64,000 bases of DNA from Actinoallomurus sp963799975 (GCA_963799975.1 CAWCZF010000006.1:2914001-2978000), one strand, 5' to 3'. Counted from the first letter of the stretch, positions 1 to 9,426 are shown. Made by a program: numbers and translations. Notes: a model not told the origin generated them from the letters alone.

Positions 1-1083
1 GTGCACCCGCGGCACCACGCCGACCTCGGCGGTGAGCTGGCGGATGTCCTTGACGCCCCGGCCGTCGATGCGGACCTTCTCGGTGATGACCCGCTCGCGC
101 ACGAGCTTCTTGGTCAGCGCGCGGAACGCGGCGCTGATCTCCTTCTCGCGCTCCTCGAAGTCGGGCCCGACCTTCTCGGCGGCGAGCGCCTTGACCCGGT
201 CGAGCTCGCTCTCGCGCTCCTGCTTGCCCGCGATCGTCAGCGCCTGGGCCAGCTCGGCGCGTACGGCGCCCTCGACGGCCGCGTACACGTCGTCCTGGTA
301 GTCCAGGAAGATCGGGTAGTCGGCGGTCTCCTTGGACGCCTGCGCGGCGAGCTGGCTCTGCGCCTGGCAGAGCACCTTGATGAACGGCTTGGCGGCCTCG
401 AGGCCCTCGGCGACCGAGTCCTCGGTCGGGGCCGCGGCGCCGTCGGCGACGAGCGTGAGCGTGCGGGGCGTCGACTCGGCCTCGACCATCATGATCGCGA
501 CGTCGCCGTCCTCCAGCACGCGGCCGGCCACGACCATGTCGAAGGTCGCGCGCTCCAGCTCGCTGTGGGTCGGGAAGCCGACCCACTGGCCCTCGATCAG
601 GGCGACGCGCACGCCGCCGATCGGGCCGGAGAACGGCAGGCCCGCGATCTGCGTCGACATCGACGCGGCGTTGATCGCGACGACGTCGTAGAGGTGGTCG
701 GGGTTGAGCGCCAGGATCGTCTCGACGACCTGGATCTCGTTGCGCAGGCCCTTCGTGAAGGAAGGACGCAGCGGCCGGTCGATCAGCCGGCAGGTGAGGA
801 TGGCGTCCTCGCTCGGGCGTCCCTCGCGGCGGAAGAAGGAGCCGGGAATGCGCCCGGCGGCGTACATCCGCTCCTCGACGTCCACCGTCAGCGGGAAGAA
901 GTCCAGGTTGTCCTTGGGCTTCTTGGACGCGGTGGTGGCGGACAGGATCATCGTGTCGTCGTCCAGATAGACGACGGCGGATCCGGCCGCCTGCCGGGCG
1001 AGGCGCCCGGTTTCAAACCTGATCTTTCGTTGGCCGAACGCACCGTTGTCGATGACGGCTTCGGCGACTTTCACACCTTCCAC
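1..1083 (-). CDS. pnp: Polynucleotide phosphorylase, N-terminal part (cut by window edge)
   Basis: This is the first 361 codons of PNPase, the phosphorolytic 3'-5' exoribonuclease that also polymerises NDPs and forms a trimeric ring in the cytoplasm. The visible part covers the first RNase PH-like domain (segments FETGRLARQAAGSAVV and GRIPGSFFRREGRPSEDAIL) and the all-alpha linker; the second RNase PH core, KH and S1 domains lie beyond position 1. I chose the GTG at 1081-1083 because an AAGGAGG lies 8 bases before it. It follows rpsO in the same direction, the usual rpsO-pnp order, with a hairpin between them. The identification is secure; only the 3' end is missing. Confidence 0.97.
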   Translation of the reverse strand, partial: MEGVKVAEAVIDNGAFGQRKIRFETGRLARQAAGSAVVYLDDDTMILSATTASKKPKDNLDFFPLTVDVEERMYAAGRIPGSFFRREGRPSEDAILTCRLIDRPLRPSFTKGLRNEIQVVETILALNPDHLYDVVAINAASMSTQIAGLPFSGPIGGVRVALIEGQWVGFPTHSELERATFDMVVAGRVLEDGDVAIMMVEAESTPRTLTLVADGAAAPTEDSVAEGLEAAKPFIKVLCQAQSQLAAQASKETADYPIFLDYQDDVYAAVEGAVRAELAQALTIAGKQERESELDRVKALAAEKVGPDFEEREKEISAAFRALTKKLVRERVITEKVRIDGRGVKDIRQLTAEVGVVPRVH

Positions 1084-1266
1084 GTGTGGACCCTCCTTGG
1101 TTCAGGTGAGGCCCGCGTCCGGTTCCCGGGGGTGCAACGCTCTGTGGAGAGGTGCCGGTCTTCGATCGAAGCCGTCGGATCCGCCCGGGTTCCGATGGCC
1201 ACTACCGAGGACCGGCCCCCGACGCACCCAGGGGCGGCGGTCGCGGACTTCTTTGCAGTTGTACGA

Positions 1267-1298
1267 GAAGAGGGAGCGGCCGGTGCCGCTCCCTCTTC
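1267..1298 (-). terminator. Hairpin after rpsO, before pnp
   Basis: A perfect 14-bp inverted repeat (arms 1267-1280 and 1285-1298, 4-base loop) begins 4 bases after the rpsO stop. There is no clear T tract, so it may act as a partial terminator or as an RNA processing and stability element between rpsO and pnp, as is known for rpsO-pnp in other bacteria. The same sequence reads as a hairpin on both strands. Confidence 0.75.
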
Positions 1299-1302
1299 GC
1301 CG

Positions 1303-1572
1303 CTATCGGCGGAGACCGAGGCGTTCGATGAGCTGACGGTAGCGGGTGATGTCCTTCTTCTGCAGGTACTGCAGAAGGCGACGCCGGCGGCCGACCATCA
1401 GGAGCAGACCACGACGGCTGTGGTGGTCGTGCTTGTGGGTCTTGAGGTGCTCCGTGAGCTCGTTGATGCGCTTGGTGAGCACGGCCACCTGCACCTCGGG
1501 CGACCCTGTGTCGCCCTCGGTCGTGGCGTACTCATCCATGATCTTCTTTTTGGCGGCGGTGTCGAGCGACAC
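1303..1572 (-). CDS. rpsO: 30S ribosomal protein S15
   Basis: An 89-residue protein, the normal length for S15, which binds 16S rRNA in the central domain and helps bridge the subunits. Family hallmarks are visible: TGSPEVQVA near the N terminus, then LTEHLKTHKHDHHSRRGLL and the basic VGRRRRLLQYL. The start is GTG at 1570-1572 with GAAGGAGA just upstream; the initiator replaces V. It sits between ribF and pnp, as in most actinobacteria. S15 represses its own translation in several bacteria, but I do not see a defined operator here. Confidence 0.98.
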   Translation of the reverse strand: MSLDTAAKKKIMDEYATTEGDTGSPEVQVAVLTKRINELTEHLKTHKHDHHSRRGLLLMVGRRRRLLQYLQKKDITRYRQLIERLGLRR

Positions 1573-1808
1573 GGCTCTCCTTCTCGGCTAGAGGTACGCG
1601 GTATGGAGTCGAAACACCCGGAAACCATGCGTACCCACAGTCATCCGAATGGAAGGGGGATGGCTCGACGAGTCATCACTCCCTGCGCGGGCAGCCGACT
1701 ACTGCCGGTCACTTCCCAGCGGCAAATCACGGTACCACGTCAGGCGTGCAGCCCCGTCAACGACCTGAACGTCGCGCCGGGGCGGCGCTGTTCCCGCCCT
1801 CGCCGCGC

Positions 1809-2777
1809 TCACTCCCGCGTCAGCTCGCGCGCGCGGTCGACGTCCTGCCGCATCCGCTCGATCAACGCCTCGACCGAGTCGAACTTGAGGGTGTCGCGCA
1901 GCCGTGCGGTGAAGTCGACGCTCACGTGCGCGCCGTACAGGTCGAGGTCGTCGCGGTCCAGGGCGTACGCCTCGACGGTGCGCTCGCCGCCCTCGAAGGT
2001 CGGGTTCACCCCGATCGAGATCGCCGCCGGCCAGCGCGCGTCCGGATAGCCCGCGGAGCGGTCGTCGTGCAGCCGGCCGTAGTCCTCACAGACGAGGTAG
2101 CCGGCGTAGACGCCGTCGCGGGGTATCGCGGTGTGCGGCAGGCTCTCCAGGTTGGCGGTGGGGAAGCCGAGGTCGCGCCCGCGGCGCGCGCCGCGTACGA
2201 CCACGCCCTCGACGCGGTGGGGGCGGCCCAGCAGCCGGGCGGCGCCCTCGACGTCGCCCACGGCCAGGCGCTCACGGATCAGGGTGGAGGAGATCGGCCG
2301 GCCATCGGCCACGAGCGGTACTCCCTCGGCCTCGAAGTCGTATTTGCCGCCCAACTCCCGCAGCAGGGCGACGTCACCGCGGGCGCGGTGGCCGAAGCGG
2401 AAGTCCTCCCCCACCACGACGCGTGCGGCGTGCAGCCGGTCCACCAGGACCGACTGGACGAACTCATCGGAACTCATGCGGGACAGCTCCAGCGTGAAGG
2501 GCAGCACCATCACGGCGTCGGCGCCGAGCCCGGCGAGCAGCTCGGCACGCCGCTTGGGCGTGCACAGCAGCGGCGGGTGCGTGCCGGGCCGTACGACCTC
2601 GTCGGGATGCGGGTCGAAGGTGATCACCACCGTGGGCAGCCCCACCTCATCAGCCAGCGCGGAGGTGCGGTCGACGAGCCGCTGATGCCCGCGGTGCACC
2701 CCGTCGAAAACGCCGATGGTGACGACGGACCTGCCCCAGTCTGCGGGCACGTCGCCGAGGCCATGCCAACGTCGCAC
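1809..2777 (-). CDS. ribF: Bifunctional riboflavin kinase / FAD synthetase
   Basis: A 322-residue enzyme that phosphorylates riboflavin to FMN and adenylates FMN to FAD in the cytosol. The N-terminal nucleotidyltransferase domain shows GVFDGVHRGH at 22-31 and ISSTLIR at 162-168. The C-terminal flavokinase domain has the GFPTANL motif at 204-210. The start is GTG at 2775-2777, preceded by GAAGGGG. It follows truB and precedes rpsO in the leftward translation cluster, a conserved actinobacterial order. The 236 bp between it and the rpsO start hold only weak hairpins around 1749-1780. I see no riboswitch. Confidence 0.97.
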   Translation of the reverse strand: MRRWHGLGDVPADWGRSVVTIGVFDGVHRGHQRLVDRTSALADEVGLPTVVITFDPHPDEVVRPGTHPPLLCTPKRRAELLAGLGADAVMVLPFTLELSRMSSDEFVQSVLVDRLHAARVVVGEDFRFGHRARGDVALLRELGGKYDFEAEGVPLVADGRPISSTLIRERLAVGDVEGAARLLGRPHRVEGVVVRGARRGRDLGFPTANLESLPHTAIPRDGVYAGYLVCEDYGRLHDDRSAGYPDARWPAAISIGVNPTFEGGERTVEAYALDRDDLDLYGAHVSVDFTARLRDTLKFDSVEALIERMRQDVDRARELTRE

Positions 2778-2865
2778 TTTCCACCCCTTCTCGCGGTGCT
2801 CCTAGCGTGCCATGCGCGGGCCCCCGGAGGTGACATCGGGCCGGTTCCGGCGGAATCCGCGCGTC

Positions 2866-3732
2866 TCAGGGCACGAAGACGGCCAGCGGCTTGGACACCG
2901 GGCCGTGCTCCTCCATCAGCGCCAGGAGCGTGCCGTCCGGTCCGAAGACCCCGATCGGGCCCGGGCCCATGCCGGTCGCGCCCAGGCGGCCGCCGTGGGC
3001 GATCCGGCGCGCGTCGTCCTCGGAGACGTCCAGGCGCGGGAACGCCGCGGACACGGCCTCGGCCAGCGGCAGCACGGTCAGTTCCTCGGTGAGCTGCTCG
3101 ATCGTACGGGCCTGCGCCAGGTCGTACGGGCCCACGCGGGTGCGGCGGAGGTGGCTCAGGTGGCCGCCGACGCCCAGCGCGGCGCCGAGGTCGCGGGCCA
3201 GCGCACGGATGTAGGTGCCGCTGGAGCACGTGACGCTCGCCGTGACGTCGAGGCGGTCGCCGTCGTGGCGCAGGTCGCCGAGCGCGAAGTCGTACACCGT
3301 CACCGGGCGTGCCCGCAGCGCGACCTCCTCGCCCGCGCGCACCCGCTTGTACGCGCGGCGTCCGTCCACCTTGATCGCGCTGACCTGCGGGGGGACCTGC
3401 TGGATCGGCCCCGTCAGGTCATCGACCGCGGCGCGCAGAGCGTCTTCGGTCACCCCGCCCGCGGGCGCGGACGCGGTGATCTCGCCCTCGGCGTCGTCGG
3501 TGTTGGTGGTCTCCCCGAGGCGGATGACCGCGTCGTAGGACTTCTCCGTCAGCGCGAGGTGGCCGAGGAGCTTGGTCGCCTTGTCCACCCCGACGACGAG
3601 CACGCCCGTGGCCATCGGATCGAGTGTGCCGGCGTGACCGACCCTGCGAGTGCCTGCCAGCCGGCGCAGCTTTCCCACGACGTCGTGCGACGTCCAGCCG
3701 GCCGGCTTGTCGACGATGACAAGTCCGTTCAT
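2866..3732 (-). CDS. truB: tRNA pseudouridine(55) synthase TruB
   Basis: A 288-residue enzyme that converts U55 of tRNA to pseudouridine. The catalytic aspartate lies in HAGTLDPMATG (Asp38), and the N terminus MNGLVIVDKPAGWTSHDVV is typical of the family. A short C-terminal extension (about residues 225-288) resembles the actinobacterial TruB C-terminal domain. The ATG at 3730-3732 overlaps the stop of the DHH-family gene by 4 bases (ATGA), which indicates translational coupling. It lies in the infB-rbfA-truB-ribF order found across actinobacteria. Confidence 0.97.
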   Translation of the reverse strand: MNGLVIVDKPAGWTSHDVVGKLRRLAGTRRVGHAGTLDPMATGVLVVGVDKATKLLGHLALTEKSYDAVIRLGETTNTDDAEGEITASAPAGGVTEDALRAAVDDLTGPIQQVPPQVSAIKVDGRRAYKRVRAGEEVALRARPVTVYDFALGDLRHDGDRLDVTASVTCSSGTYIRALARDLGAALGVGGHLSHLRRTRVGPYDLAQARTIEQLTEELTVLPLAEAVSAAFPRLDVSEDDARRIAHGGRLGATGMGPGPIGVFGPDGTLLALMEEHGPVSKPLAVFVP

Positions 3733-4757
3733 GTGCGGGTGGCGACCTCGATCTGGGTGAGGAGCTCGCGCAGTCGCTCGACCGCGGGCCCGACTTCGCC
3801 GTGCAGGGTGAACCCGGCCGCGGACGGATGCCCGCCGCCGCCGAGCGCGACGCACGCCAGCCCGACGTCGACGCGGCCCTTGGACCGGGTGGAGACCTGC
3901 CAGGCCCCCTCGTCGTCCTCCTTGAAGACGATGGCGACCTCCGCCTCGTCGGTGCGGCGCACGACGTCGATCACGCCTTCGAGCAGGTCGTACGGGAGCC
4001 CGCAGGCGGCGCGGTCGGCGCGCGTCACCGTCGTCCAGACCATGCCGAGACCGCCGGCGACCTCCGGTTCGAGCTCGGCTCGGCCGAGCGCGGCCGACAG
4101 CACCGGCAGGTAGCCGAACGGCGCGCGGTCCCAGACCTCGCGTGCGACGGTCTCGGGCCGGATGCCGGTGGCCAGCAGCCGCCCGGCGAGCGCGTGCACC
4201 TCGGGCGTGGTCGCGGCGTACTTGAACGAGCCGGTGTCGGTGACCAGCCCGACGTAGAGGTCGAGGGCGATGTCGTGGGTGAGCGCGACGCCCAACTCGG
4301 CGATGAGCCGCTCGGCGACCGCCGCGGTGGCCGCGGCGGTCGGGTCGACGAGGTGCGTCGTGCCGAACCGGGTGTTGGACGAGTGGTGATCGAGGACGAT
4401 CACCTCCCGCGCCTTGCGCGCGTTCGCCGCGAGCGTGCCGAGCCGGTCGCGGCTGGCCGCGTCGAAGGTGACCATGACATCGGGCTCGGCCGGGAAGTCG
4501 TCCGGGTGCGTCAGCAGGTCCAGCGCGGGCAGGAACCGCAGGATCCGCGGCACGACGAACGCGTCGCCGAACGAGGCGGTGAACGCCTTGCCCCGTAGCC
4601 GCAGCGCCTGGGCGAAGGCCAGCATCGATCCGAGCGCGTCGCCGTCCGGGCAGACGTGGCACGCCAGGCAGACCGTATTCGCCGCCTCGATCGAGGCGGC
4701 CGCCCGCGCCCATTCTTCGGCGGTGATGGCCACGGCGCTACCCGGCGCGGAGTTCAC
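3729..4757 (-). CDS. DHH-family phosphoesterase (NrnA-like oligoribonuclease / pAp phosphatase)
   Basis: A 342-residue DHH/DHHA1 protein. The N-terminal DHH domain has PDGDALGS at 37-44 and the DHH triplet at 123-125, which bind the catalytic metals; GLVTDTGSF is also present. The C-terminal DHHA1 domain ends in GGGGHPSAAG. Relatives degrade nano-RNA and dephosphorylate pAp. The GTG start at 4755-4757 overlaps the rbfA stop by 4 bases, and its own stop overlaps the truB start, so the three genes are probably coupled. The fold is clear; the substrate is inferred from family and position. Confidence 0.93.
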   Translation of the reverse strand: MNSAPGSAVAITAEEWARAAASIEAANTVCLACHVCPDGDALGSMLAFAQALRLRGKAFTASFGDAFVVPRILRFLPALDLLTHPDDFPAEPDVMVTFDAASRDRLGTLAANARKAREVIVLDHHSSNTRFGTTHLVDPTAAATAAVAERLIAELGVALTHDIALDLYVGLVTDTGSFKYAATTPEVHALAGRLLATGIRPETVAREVWDRAPFGYLPVLSAALGRAELEPEVAGGLGMVWTTVTRADRAACGLPYDLLEGVIDVVRRTDEAEVAIVFKEDDEGAWQVSTRSKGRVDVGLACVALGGGGHPSAAGFTLHGEVGPAVERLRELLTQIEVATRT

Positions 4758-5236
4758 GAGCGGGAGTATCCCGCGTCGCCAGCATCGTCGCCGTCGGTTT
4801 CGTCAACATCATCCTCGGCCCGCGGCTCGCGGTAGGGATTCGCCTCCCCGGCGGGGCTGGCGCCCTCCGCGACCTTGGCGACCTTCTCGTCGGCGGCGCG
4901 CGCCTTTTCGAGCAGGTCGTTGATCTGCCGTGCGTTGTCCGGCAGCGCGTCCGGCACGAACGTCAGGCTCGGCGTGTGCCGTACGCCGGTGCGTTTGCCC
5001 ACCTCCGTGCGGATCACGCCCTTGGCGCTGTCGAGCGCGGCGGCGCTGTCAGCGCGCTCGGCGTCGCTGCCGTAGACCGTGTAGAAGACCGTCGCATCCC
5101 GCAGATCGTTGGTCAGCCGGGCGTCCGTCACGGTGACGAAGCCGAGCCGCGGATCCTTGATCCGCATCTCCAGCATCTCCGCGACGATCTGCTGAATGCG
5201 ATCCGCGAGCTTACGAGCCCTCGCCGGGTCCGTCAC
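4754..5236 (-). CDS. rbfA: 30S ribosome-binding factor RbfA
   Basis: A 160-residue single KH-type protein needed for late 30S maturation and 16S processing. RbfA hallmarks are ARKLADRIQQIVAEML near the N terminus, IKDPRLGFVTVT and HTPSLTFVPD. The tail after about residue 120 is acidic and low-complexity, a common actinobacterial extension. I chose the GTG at 5234-5236 because AGGAGGAGC lies directly upstream; an in-frame ATG 18 codons further up has no better site. It overlaps the next gene by 4 bases. Confidence 0.96.
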   Translation of the reverse strand: MTDPARARKLADRIQQIVAEMLEMRIKDPRLGFVTVTDARLTNDLRDATVFYTVYGSDAERADSAAALDSAKGVIRTEVGKRTGVRHTPSLTFVPDALPDNARQINDLLEKARAADEKVAKVAEGASPAGEANPYREPRAEDDVDETDGDDAGDAGYSRS

Positions 5237-5382
5237 CGCTCCTCCTTCGTCGTCCCAGTGACCGAGGTGCCATCGGCGCCGGCCGGCCATGGGTTCCTTC
5301 GCTTTCAGCCCGCGAGACGGCGCTGTGCCTGATCACGGGTCAGCCGAACCGTCCGCCCGCCCAAGGGCCGGACGCAAGCACT

Positions 5383-5685
5383 CTATGACTCTTCGTTGAA
5401 GAGCCGCTGGCGGGCGGAGACCATCTCGATCTCCGGCCGTCCGGCGATCAGCCGTTCGCACGCCTCCAGGACCTCGACGCAGTTGCCCGCGTCGGCGGAC
5501 ACGACCGCGACCGCGATCTCGGCCCGGCGATGCAGGTCGAGGTGGCCGGTCTCGGCTGCCGCGACCGCCGGGAACCGCCGCCGTACTTCGGCGACGATCG
5601 GGCGGACCACGGCGCGCTTTTGCTTCAGCGAACGTACGTCGCCGAGCAGCAGGTCCAGGGTGAGTGCTCCTACGTACACGGTCAT
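5383..5685 (-). CDS. DUF503 family protein (YlxP-like)
   Basis: A 100-residue protein with the DUF503 pattern: LTLDLLLGDVRSLKQKRAVVRPIVAEVRRRF, then an alternating strand IAVAVVSADAGNCVEVLEACERLI. Members sit between infB and rbfA in Gram-positive genomes. A role in ribosome maturation has been proposed for the Bacillus relative, but no reaction is known. The ATG at 5683-5685 follows GGGGGAC. A perfect 8-bp inverted repeat (5691-5698 and 5700-5707) lies just upstream of that site and could limit access to it. Confidence 0.93.
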   Translation of the reverse strand: MTVYVGALTLDLLLGDVRSLKQKRAVVRPIVAEVRRRFPAVAAAETGHLDLHRRAEIAVAVVSADAGNCVEVLEACERLIAGRPEIEMVSARQRLFNEES

Positions 5686-5788
5686 GTCCCCCGCGATCGG
5701 ATCGCGGTCCCGACCGGCGGAGGTGGCGCGGGCGAAGCCGCGCGCCACCTCATGCCGTGATCGCCGGGACCGGAGGGAAGCACGCGCG

Positions 5789-8700
5789 CTAGGCGCGCGG
5801 CTTCTCCCGCATCTCGAAGGTCTCGATGATGTCACCGAGCTTGATGTCGCCGTAGCCGACCCCGATGCCGCACTCGAAGCCCTCGCGGACCTCGGTCGCG
5901 TCATCCTTGAACCGGCGGAGCGAGGACACCGTGAGGTTGTCGGAGATGACCACGCCGTCACGTACGAGCCGCGCCTTGCTGTTGCGGTTGATCGTGCCGG
6001 ACTGGACCATCGAACCGGCGACGTTGCCGATGCGCGGCACCTTGAAGACCTCGCGGATCTCCGCCGTGCCGAGCTGCACCTCCTCGAACTCGGGCTTGAG
6101 CATGCCCTTGAGTGCGGCTTCGACCTCCTCGATCGCCTGGTAGATGACCGAGTAGTAGCGGATGTCGACGCCTTCGCGGTCGGCCAGTTCCTGCGCCTTG
6201 CGCTCGGGCCGCACGTTGAAGCCGATGATGACGGTGCCCTCCGACGTGAGCGCGAGGTTCACGTCGTCCTGCGTGATCGCGCCGACGCCGCGGCGGATCA
6301 CCCGGAGACCGACCTCGTCACCGACGTCGATCTTGAGCAGCGCGTCCTCCAACGCCTCCACCGAACCGGACACGTCGCCCTTGACGACGAGCAGCAGCTC
6401 CTGGAGCTCGCCCTTCTCGAGGTCCTTGAAGAGTTCCTCGAGGGTGCGGCGCCCGCGGCTGCGGAGCAGCTCGGCGTTGCGCTTGCGCGCCTGGCGCCGG
6501 TCGGCGATCTGGCGTGCCATCCGGTCGTCGTCGACGACGATGAAGTTGTCGCCGGCGCCGGGTGTGGCCGACAGGCCGAGCACCTGGACCGGACGCGACG
6601 GCGGAGCCACCTCGACGGGGTTGAAGTTCTCGTCGAGCATCGCGCGGACGCGGCCGAACGCCTCGCCACAGACGATGGAGTCGCCGACCCGTAGCGTGCC
6701 GCGCTGCACGAGCACGGTCGCCACGGAACCGCGGCCCTTGTCGAGGTGCGCCTCGATCGCGACGCCCTGGGCGTCCTGATCGGGGTTGGCCCGCAGGTCG
6801 AGCTCGGCGTCCGCGGTCAGGACCACGGCCTCGAGCAGGTCCTCGATGCCCATCCGCTGCTTCGCCGAGATGTCGACGAACTGCGTCTGGCCGCCGAACT
6901 CCTCCGCGACGAGGCCGTACTCGGTGAGCTGGGCGCGTACCCGCTGGGGGTCCGCTCCCTCCTTGTCCACCTTGTTGACGGCCACGACGATCGGCACTCC
7001 GGCCGCGTTGGCGTGGTCGATCGCCTCAGTGGTCTGCGGCTTGACCCCGTCGTCGGCGGCGACCACCAGCACGACCAGGTCGGTCGTCTCGGCGCCACGG
7101 GCACGCATGGCGGTGAACGCCTCGTGACCCGGGGTGTCGATGAAGGTGATCTTCCGGTCCTGGCCGTCGACCTGGGTCGCGACCTGGTAGGCGCCGATGT
7201 GCTGGGTGATGCCGCCGGCCTCGCCGGCCACCACGTTGGCGTTGCGGATCGCGTCGAGCAGCTTGGTCTTACCGTGGTCGACGTGACCCATGACGGTGAC
7301 CACCGGCGGACGGGACACCAGGTGCTCGTCGCCGCCCTCGTCCTCGCCGAACTCGATGTCGAAGGACTCGAGTAGCTCGCGGTCCTCGTCCTCGGGACTG
7401 ACGACCTGGACGCTGTAGTCCAGCTCGGCGCCGAGCAGCTGCAGGGTCTCCTCGTTGACCGACTGCGTCGCGGTCACCATCTCACCGAGATGCAGCATCA
7501 CCTCGACGAGCGACGCCGGGTTGGCGCCGATCTTCTCGGCGAAGTCGGTGAGCGAGGCGCCCTGCGGCAGGCGGATCGCCTGGCCGTTGCCCCGTGGGAC
7601 GCGGACGCCGCCGATCGAGGGCGCCTGCATGTTGTCGAACTCTTGACGCCGCTGCTTCTTGGACTTGCGGCCACGCGTGGGACGGCCGCCGGGACGCCCG
7701 AAGGCGCCCTGCGTGCCACCACGGCCACGGCCTCCGCCACCCGAACGCGGGCCGCCGAAGCCGCCGCCGGGACGGCCTCCGCCGCCACCCGCACCGGCCG
7801 GGCGGCCGCCGAAGCCGCCGCCGCCACCGGGACGGCCACCGCCGCCGGGACGGCCTCCGCCGCCACCGCCGCCGGGACGACCGCCACCGCCACCGCCGCC
7901 GCCACCGCCACCGCCGCCGGGACGACCGCGGCCACCGCCGCCGCCACCACCGGGGCCGCCGGCGTCGCGCTGCGGACGCGAGGGCATGTTCATCGGGCTC
8001 GGACGCGGACCGCCGCCTCCTCCGGGCCGCGGCGGCATGCCGCCGGGGCTCGGCCGGGGGCCGCCGGCGCCGGGAGCGCCGGGACGGCCGGAGGCGGGAC
8101 GCGGCGGGGCGCCGGTTCCGCGATCGCCGCGCGGCGCGCTGGGCCGGTCGCTGCGCGGCCCCGCCGGACGGTCGCCGCGCGGTCCTCCGGGACCGCTGGG
8201 CCGCGGGCCCGGCTTGGCCGAACCCATGCCGGTGTTGGTCGAGGAGAACGGGTTGTTACCCGGACGCGGGCGCCCGCCGGGACGCTGTCCCGGTGCGGAT
8301 GGGCGCGCGCTTCCGCCGCCGGAACCGCTGGAACGCGGACCGGGCTTGGGCCCCTGGCCCGTACGGCCGGACGCGGGACCCGGACGCGGACCCGGCCTGG
8401 GTCCGTCCGCGGGCCCGGACTGACCGGGCTGGCCTTGCTGGTGGCCTTGTCCTGCCTGGCCCGGCTGGTCCGCCTGGCCGGACGGGGCCGGCGGGCCCGA
8501 CTGTCCTGCCGGGCCGGACGTGCCTGCCTGGCCGGTCGGGCCGGACGGTGCCGGCGGCACTGCCTGGCCGGATGGGCTCGACGGGCCTGGCACCGGCGGC
8601 CTGGGCGCGGCCGGGCGGGGCGCCTGCTGGCGCGGACCCGGCTGCGGGCTGCTGGACCTGGGCACCTCGGGCACCGGCGGCAGGTCGGGCCGCGGCGGGG

Positions 8701-9034
8701 CGGGAGACGCGGGGGCCTGCGGGGCCTCCGCCTTGATCTCCGGCCGGGCCTGCGGCTTGGCCTCCGACGTTGATTCTGGTTTGAGATCCGGCTTGGGTGC
8801 GGCCGGCCTGGGAGCCGGCCTTCTCGGACCCGGCTTGGGCGCCGAGCCCTTCTTTCCGTCGGCCGACCTGGCCCCGGACCCTCCGAATGCTTCCTTAAGT
8901 CTACGAACGACCGGCGCCTCGATCGTCGACGACGCCGATCGTACGAACTCGCCCATTTCGTTGAGCTTGGCCATGACGGCCTTGCTCTCGACACCGAACT
9001 CCTTGGCGAGCTCGTATACCCGGACCTTTGCCAC
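5789..9034 (-). CDS. infB: Translation initiation factor IF-2
   Basis: A 1081-residue GTPase that brings fMet-tRNA to the 30S P site and promotes subunit joining. Order: an N-terminal IF2_N helical domain (about 1-52), a Pro/Ala/Gln/Arg-rich linker, a near-pure glycine/arginine block (about 355-441), a second IF2_N domain, the G domain starting with GHVDHGKT at 583-590, then domains II-IV to the fMet-tRNA binding end. The later G motifs are visible as DTPGHE and NKVDK. The 580-residue N-terminal extension is long even for actinobacteria. The gene lies between ylxR and the DUF503 gene. Confidence 0.98.
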   Translation of the reverse strand: MAKVRVYELAKEFGVESKAVMAKLNEMGEFVRSASSTIEAPVVRRLKEAFGGSGARSADGKKGSAPKPGPRRPAPRPAAPKPDLKPESTSEAKPQARPEIKAEAPQAPASPAPPRPDLPPVPEVPRSSSPQPGPRQQAPRPAAPRPPVPGPSSPSGQAVPPAPSGPTGQAGTSGPAGQSGPPAPSGQADQPGQAGQGHQQGQPGQSGPADGPRPGPRPGPASGRTGQGPKPGPRSSGSGGGSARPSAPGQRPGGRPRPGNNPFSSTNTGMGSAKPGPRPSGPGGPRGDRPAGPRSDRPSAPRGDRGTGAPPRPASGRPGAPGAGGPRPSPGGMPPRPGGGGGPRPSPMNMPSRPQRDAGGPGGGGGGGRGRPGGGGGGGGGGGGGRPGGGGGGGRPGGGGRPGGGGGFGGRPAGAGGGGGRPGGGFGGPRSGGGGRGRGGTQGAFGRPGGRPTRGRKSKKQRRQEFDNMQAPSIGGVRVPRGNGQAIRLPQGASLTDFAEKIGANPASLVEVMLHLGEMVTATQSVNEETLQLLGAELDYSVQVVSPEDEDRELLESFDIEFGEDEGGDEHLVSRPPVVTVMGHVDHGKTKLLDAIRNANVVAGEAGGITQHIGAYQVATQVDGQDRKITFIDTPGHEAFTAMRARGAETTDLVVLVVAADDGVKPQTTEAIDHANAAGVPIVVAVNKVDKEGADPQRVRAQLTEYGLVAEEFGGQTQFVDISAKQRMGIEDLLEAVVLTADAELDLRANPDQDAQGVAIEAHLDKGRGSVATVLVQRGTLRVGDSIVCGEAFGRVRAMLDENFNPVEVAPPSRPVQVLGLSATPGAGDNFIVVDDDRMARQIADRRQARKRNAELLRSRGRRTLEELFKDLEKGELQELLLVVKGDVSGSVEALEDALLKIDVGDEVGLRVIRRGVGAITQDDVNLALTSEGTVIIGFNVRPERKAQELADREGVDIRYYSVIYQAIEEVEAALKGMLKPEFEEVQLGTAEIREVFKVPRIGNVAGSMVQSGTINRNSKARLVRDGVVISDNLTVSSLRRFKDDATEVREGFECGIGVGYGDIKLGDIIETFEMREKPRA

Positions 9035-9150
9035 TGCACTCCCTACTCGGTCCGGGGACGTCCTCGGACCGTCGCTACCTTGCGGTAATCATCGCTGCGT
9101 GCTCATCGAGCGCTCATAGCAATCTCGACCTGCTTCCGACTAGACGTCGC

Positions 9151-9426
9151 TTACGATCCATCCTGCTGTGACTCGAGCCATTGGCGGAGCATGCGAACCT
9201 CGAGCGGCCCCGCGCGGCGAAATGCCCGCGAAAACGCCCGACGACGCTCAGCCAGCTCGAGACATGCCAGTTGAGGGTGCAGGGAGGCACCCCTTCCCGG
9301 CAGCCGCCCACGCGGGTCGGGGACGACAGAATCCTCGACCACGACCAGGCGTAGCAGGTCGGACTTGGCCGCAGATATCCGACAGCCCACGCATGTACGC
9401 CGTGGGACAGCGCGACCACGAATCAT
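9151..9426 (-). CDS. ylxR: YlxR family RNA-binding protein (DUF448)
   Basis: A 91-residue protein with the YlxR signature: PRRTCVGCRISAAKSDLLRLV, a DPRGRLPGRGASLHP loop and a basic C terminus. The family sits between nusA and infB in most bacteria. It binds RNA and has been linked to transcription regulation and RNase P, though its core role is not settled. The ATG at 9424-9426 begins 5 bases after the nusA stop, so the two are almost certainly co-transcribed. Confidence 0.95.
   Translation of the reverse strand: MIRGRAVPRRTCVGCRISAAKSDLLRLVVVEDSVVPDPRGRLPGRGASLHPQLACLELAERRRAFSRAFRRAGPLEVRMLRQWLESQQDGS

Noticed and set aside
1..2049. Long rightward open frame over pnp, rpsO and ribF
   Set aside because: It is antisense to three conserved genes, has Asp/Arg/Leu-rich shadow composition and no homologous domain; high GC leaves such frames open by chance.
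7780..7960. Regular GC-rich repeats that might be taken for a CRISPR or minisatellite
   Set aside because: They encode the glycine block of IF2 in frame; no spacers and no cas genes.
7498..8773. Ala-, Pro- or Gly-rich frames on both strands over the middle of infB
   Set aside because: They are shadows of the low-complexity IF2 linker; no start sites or families.
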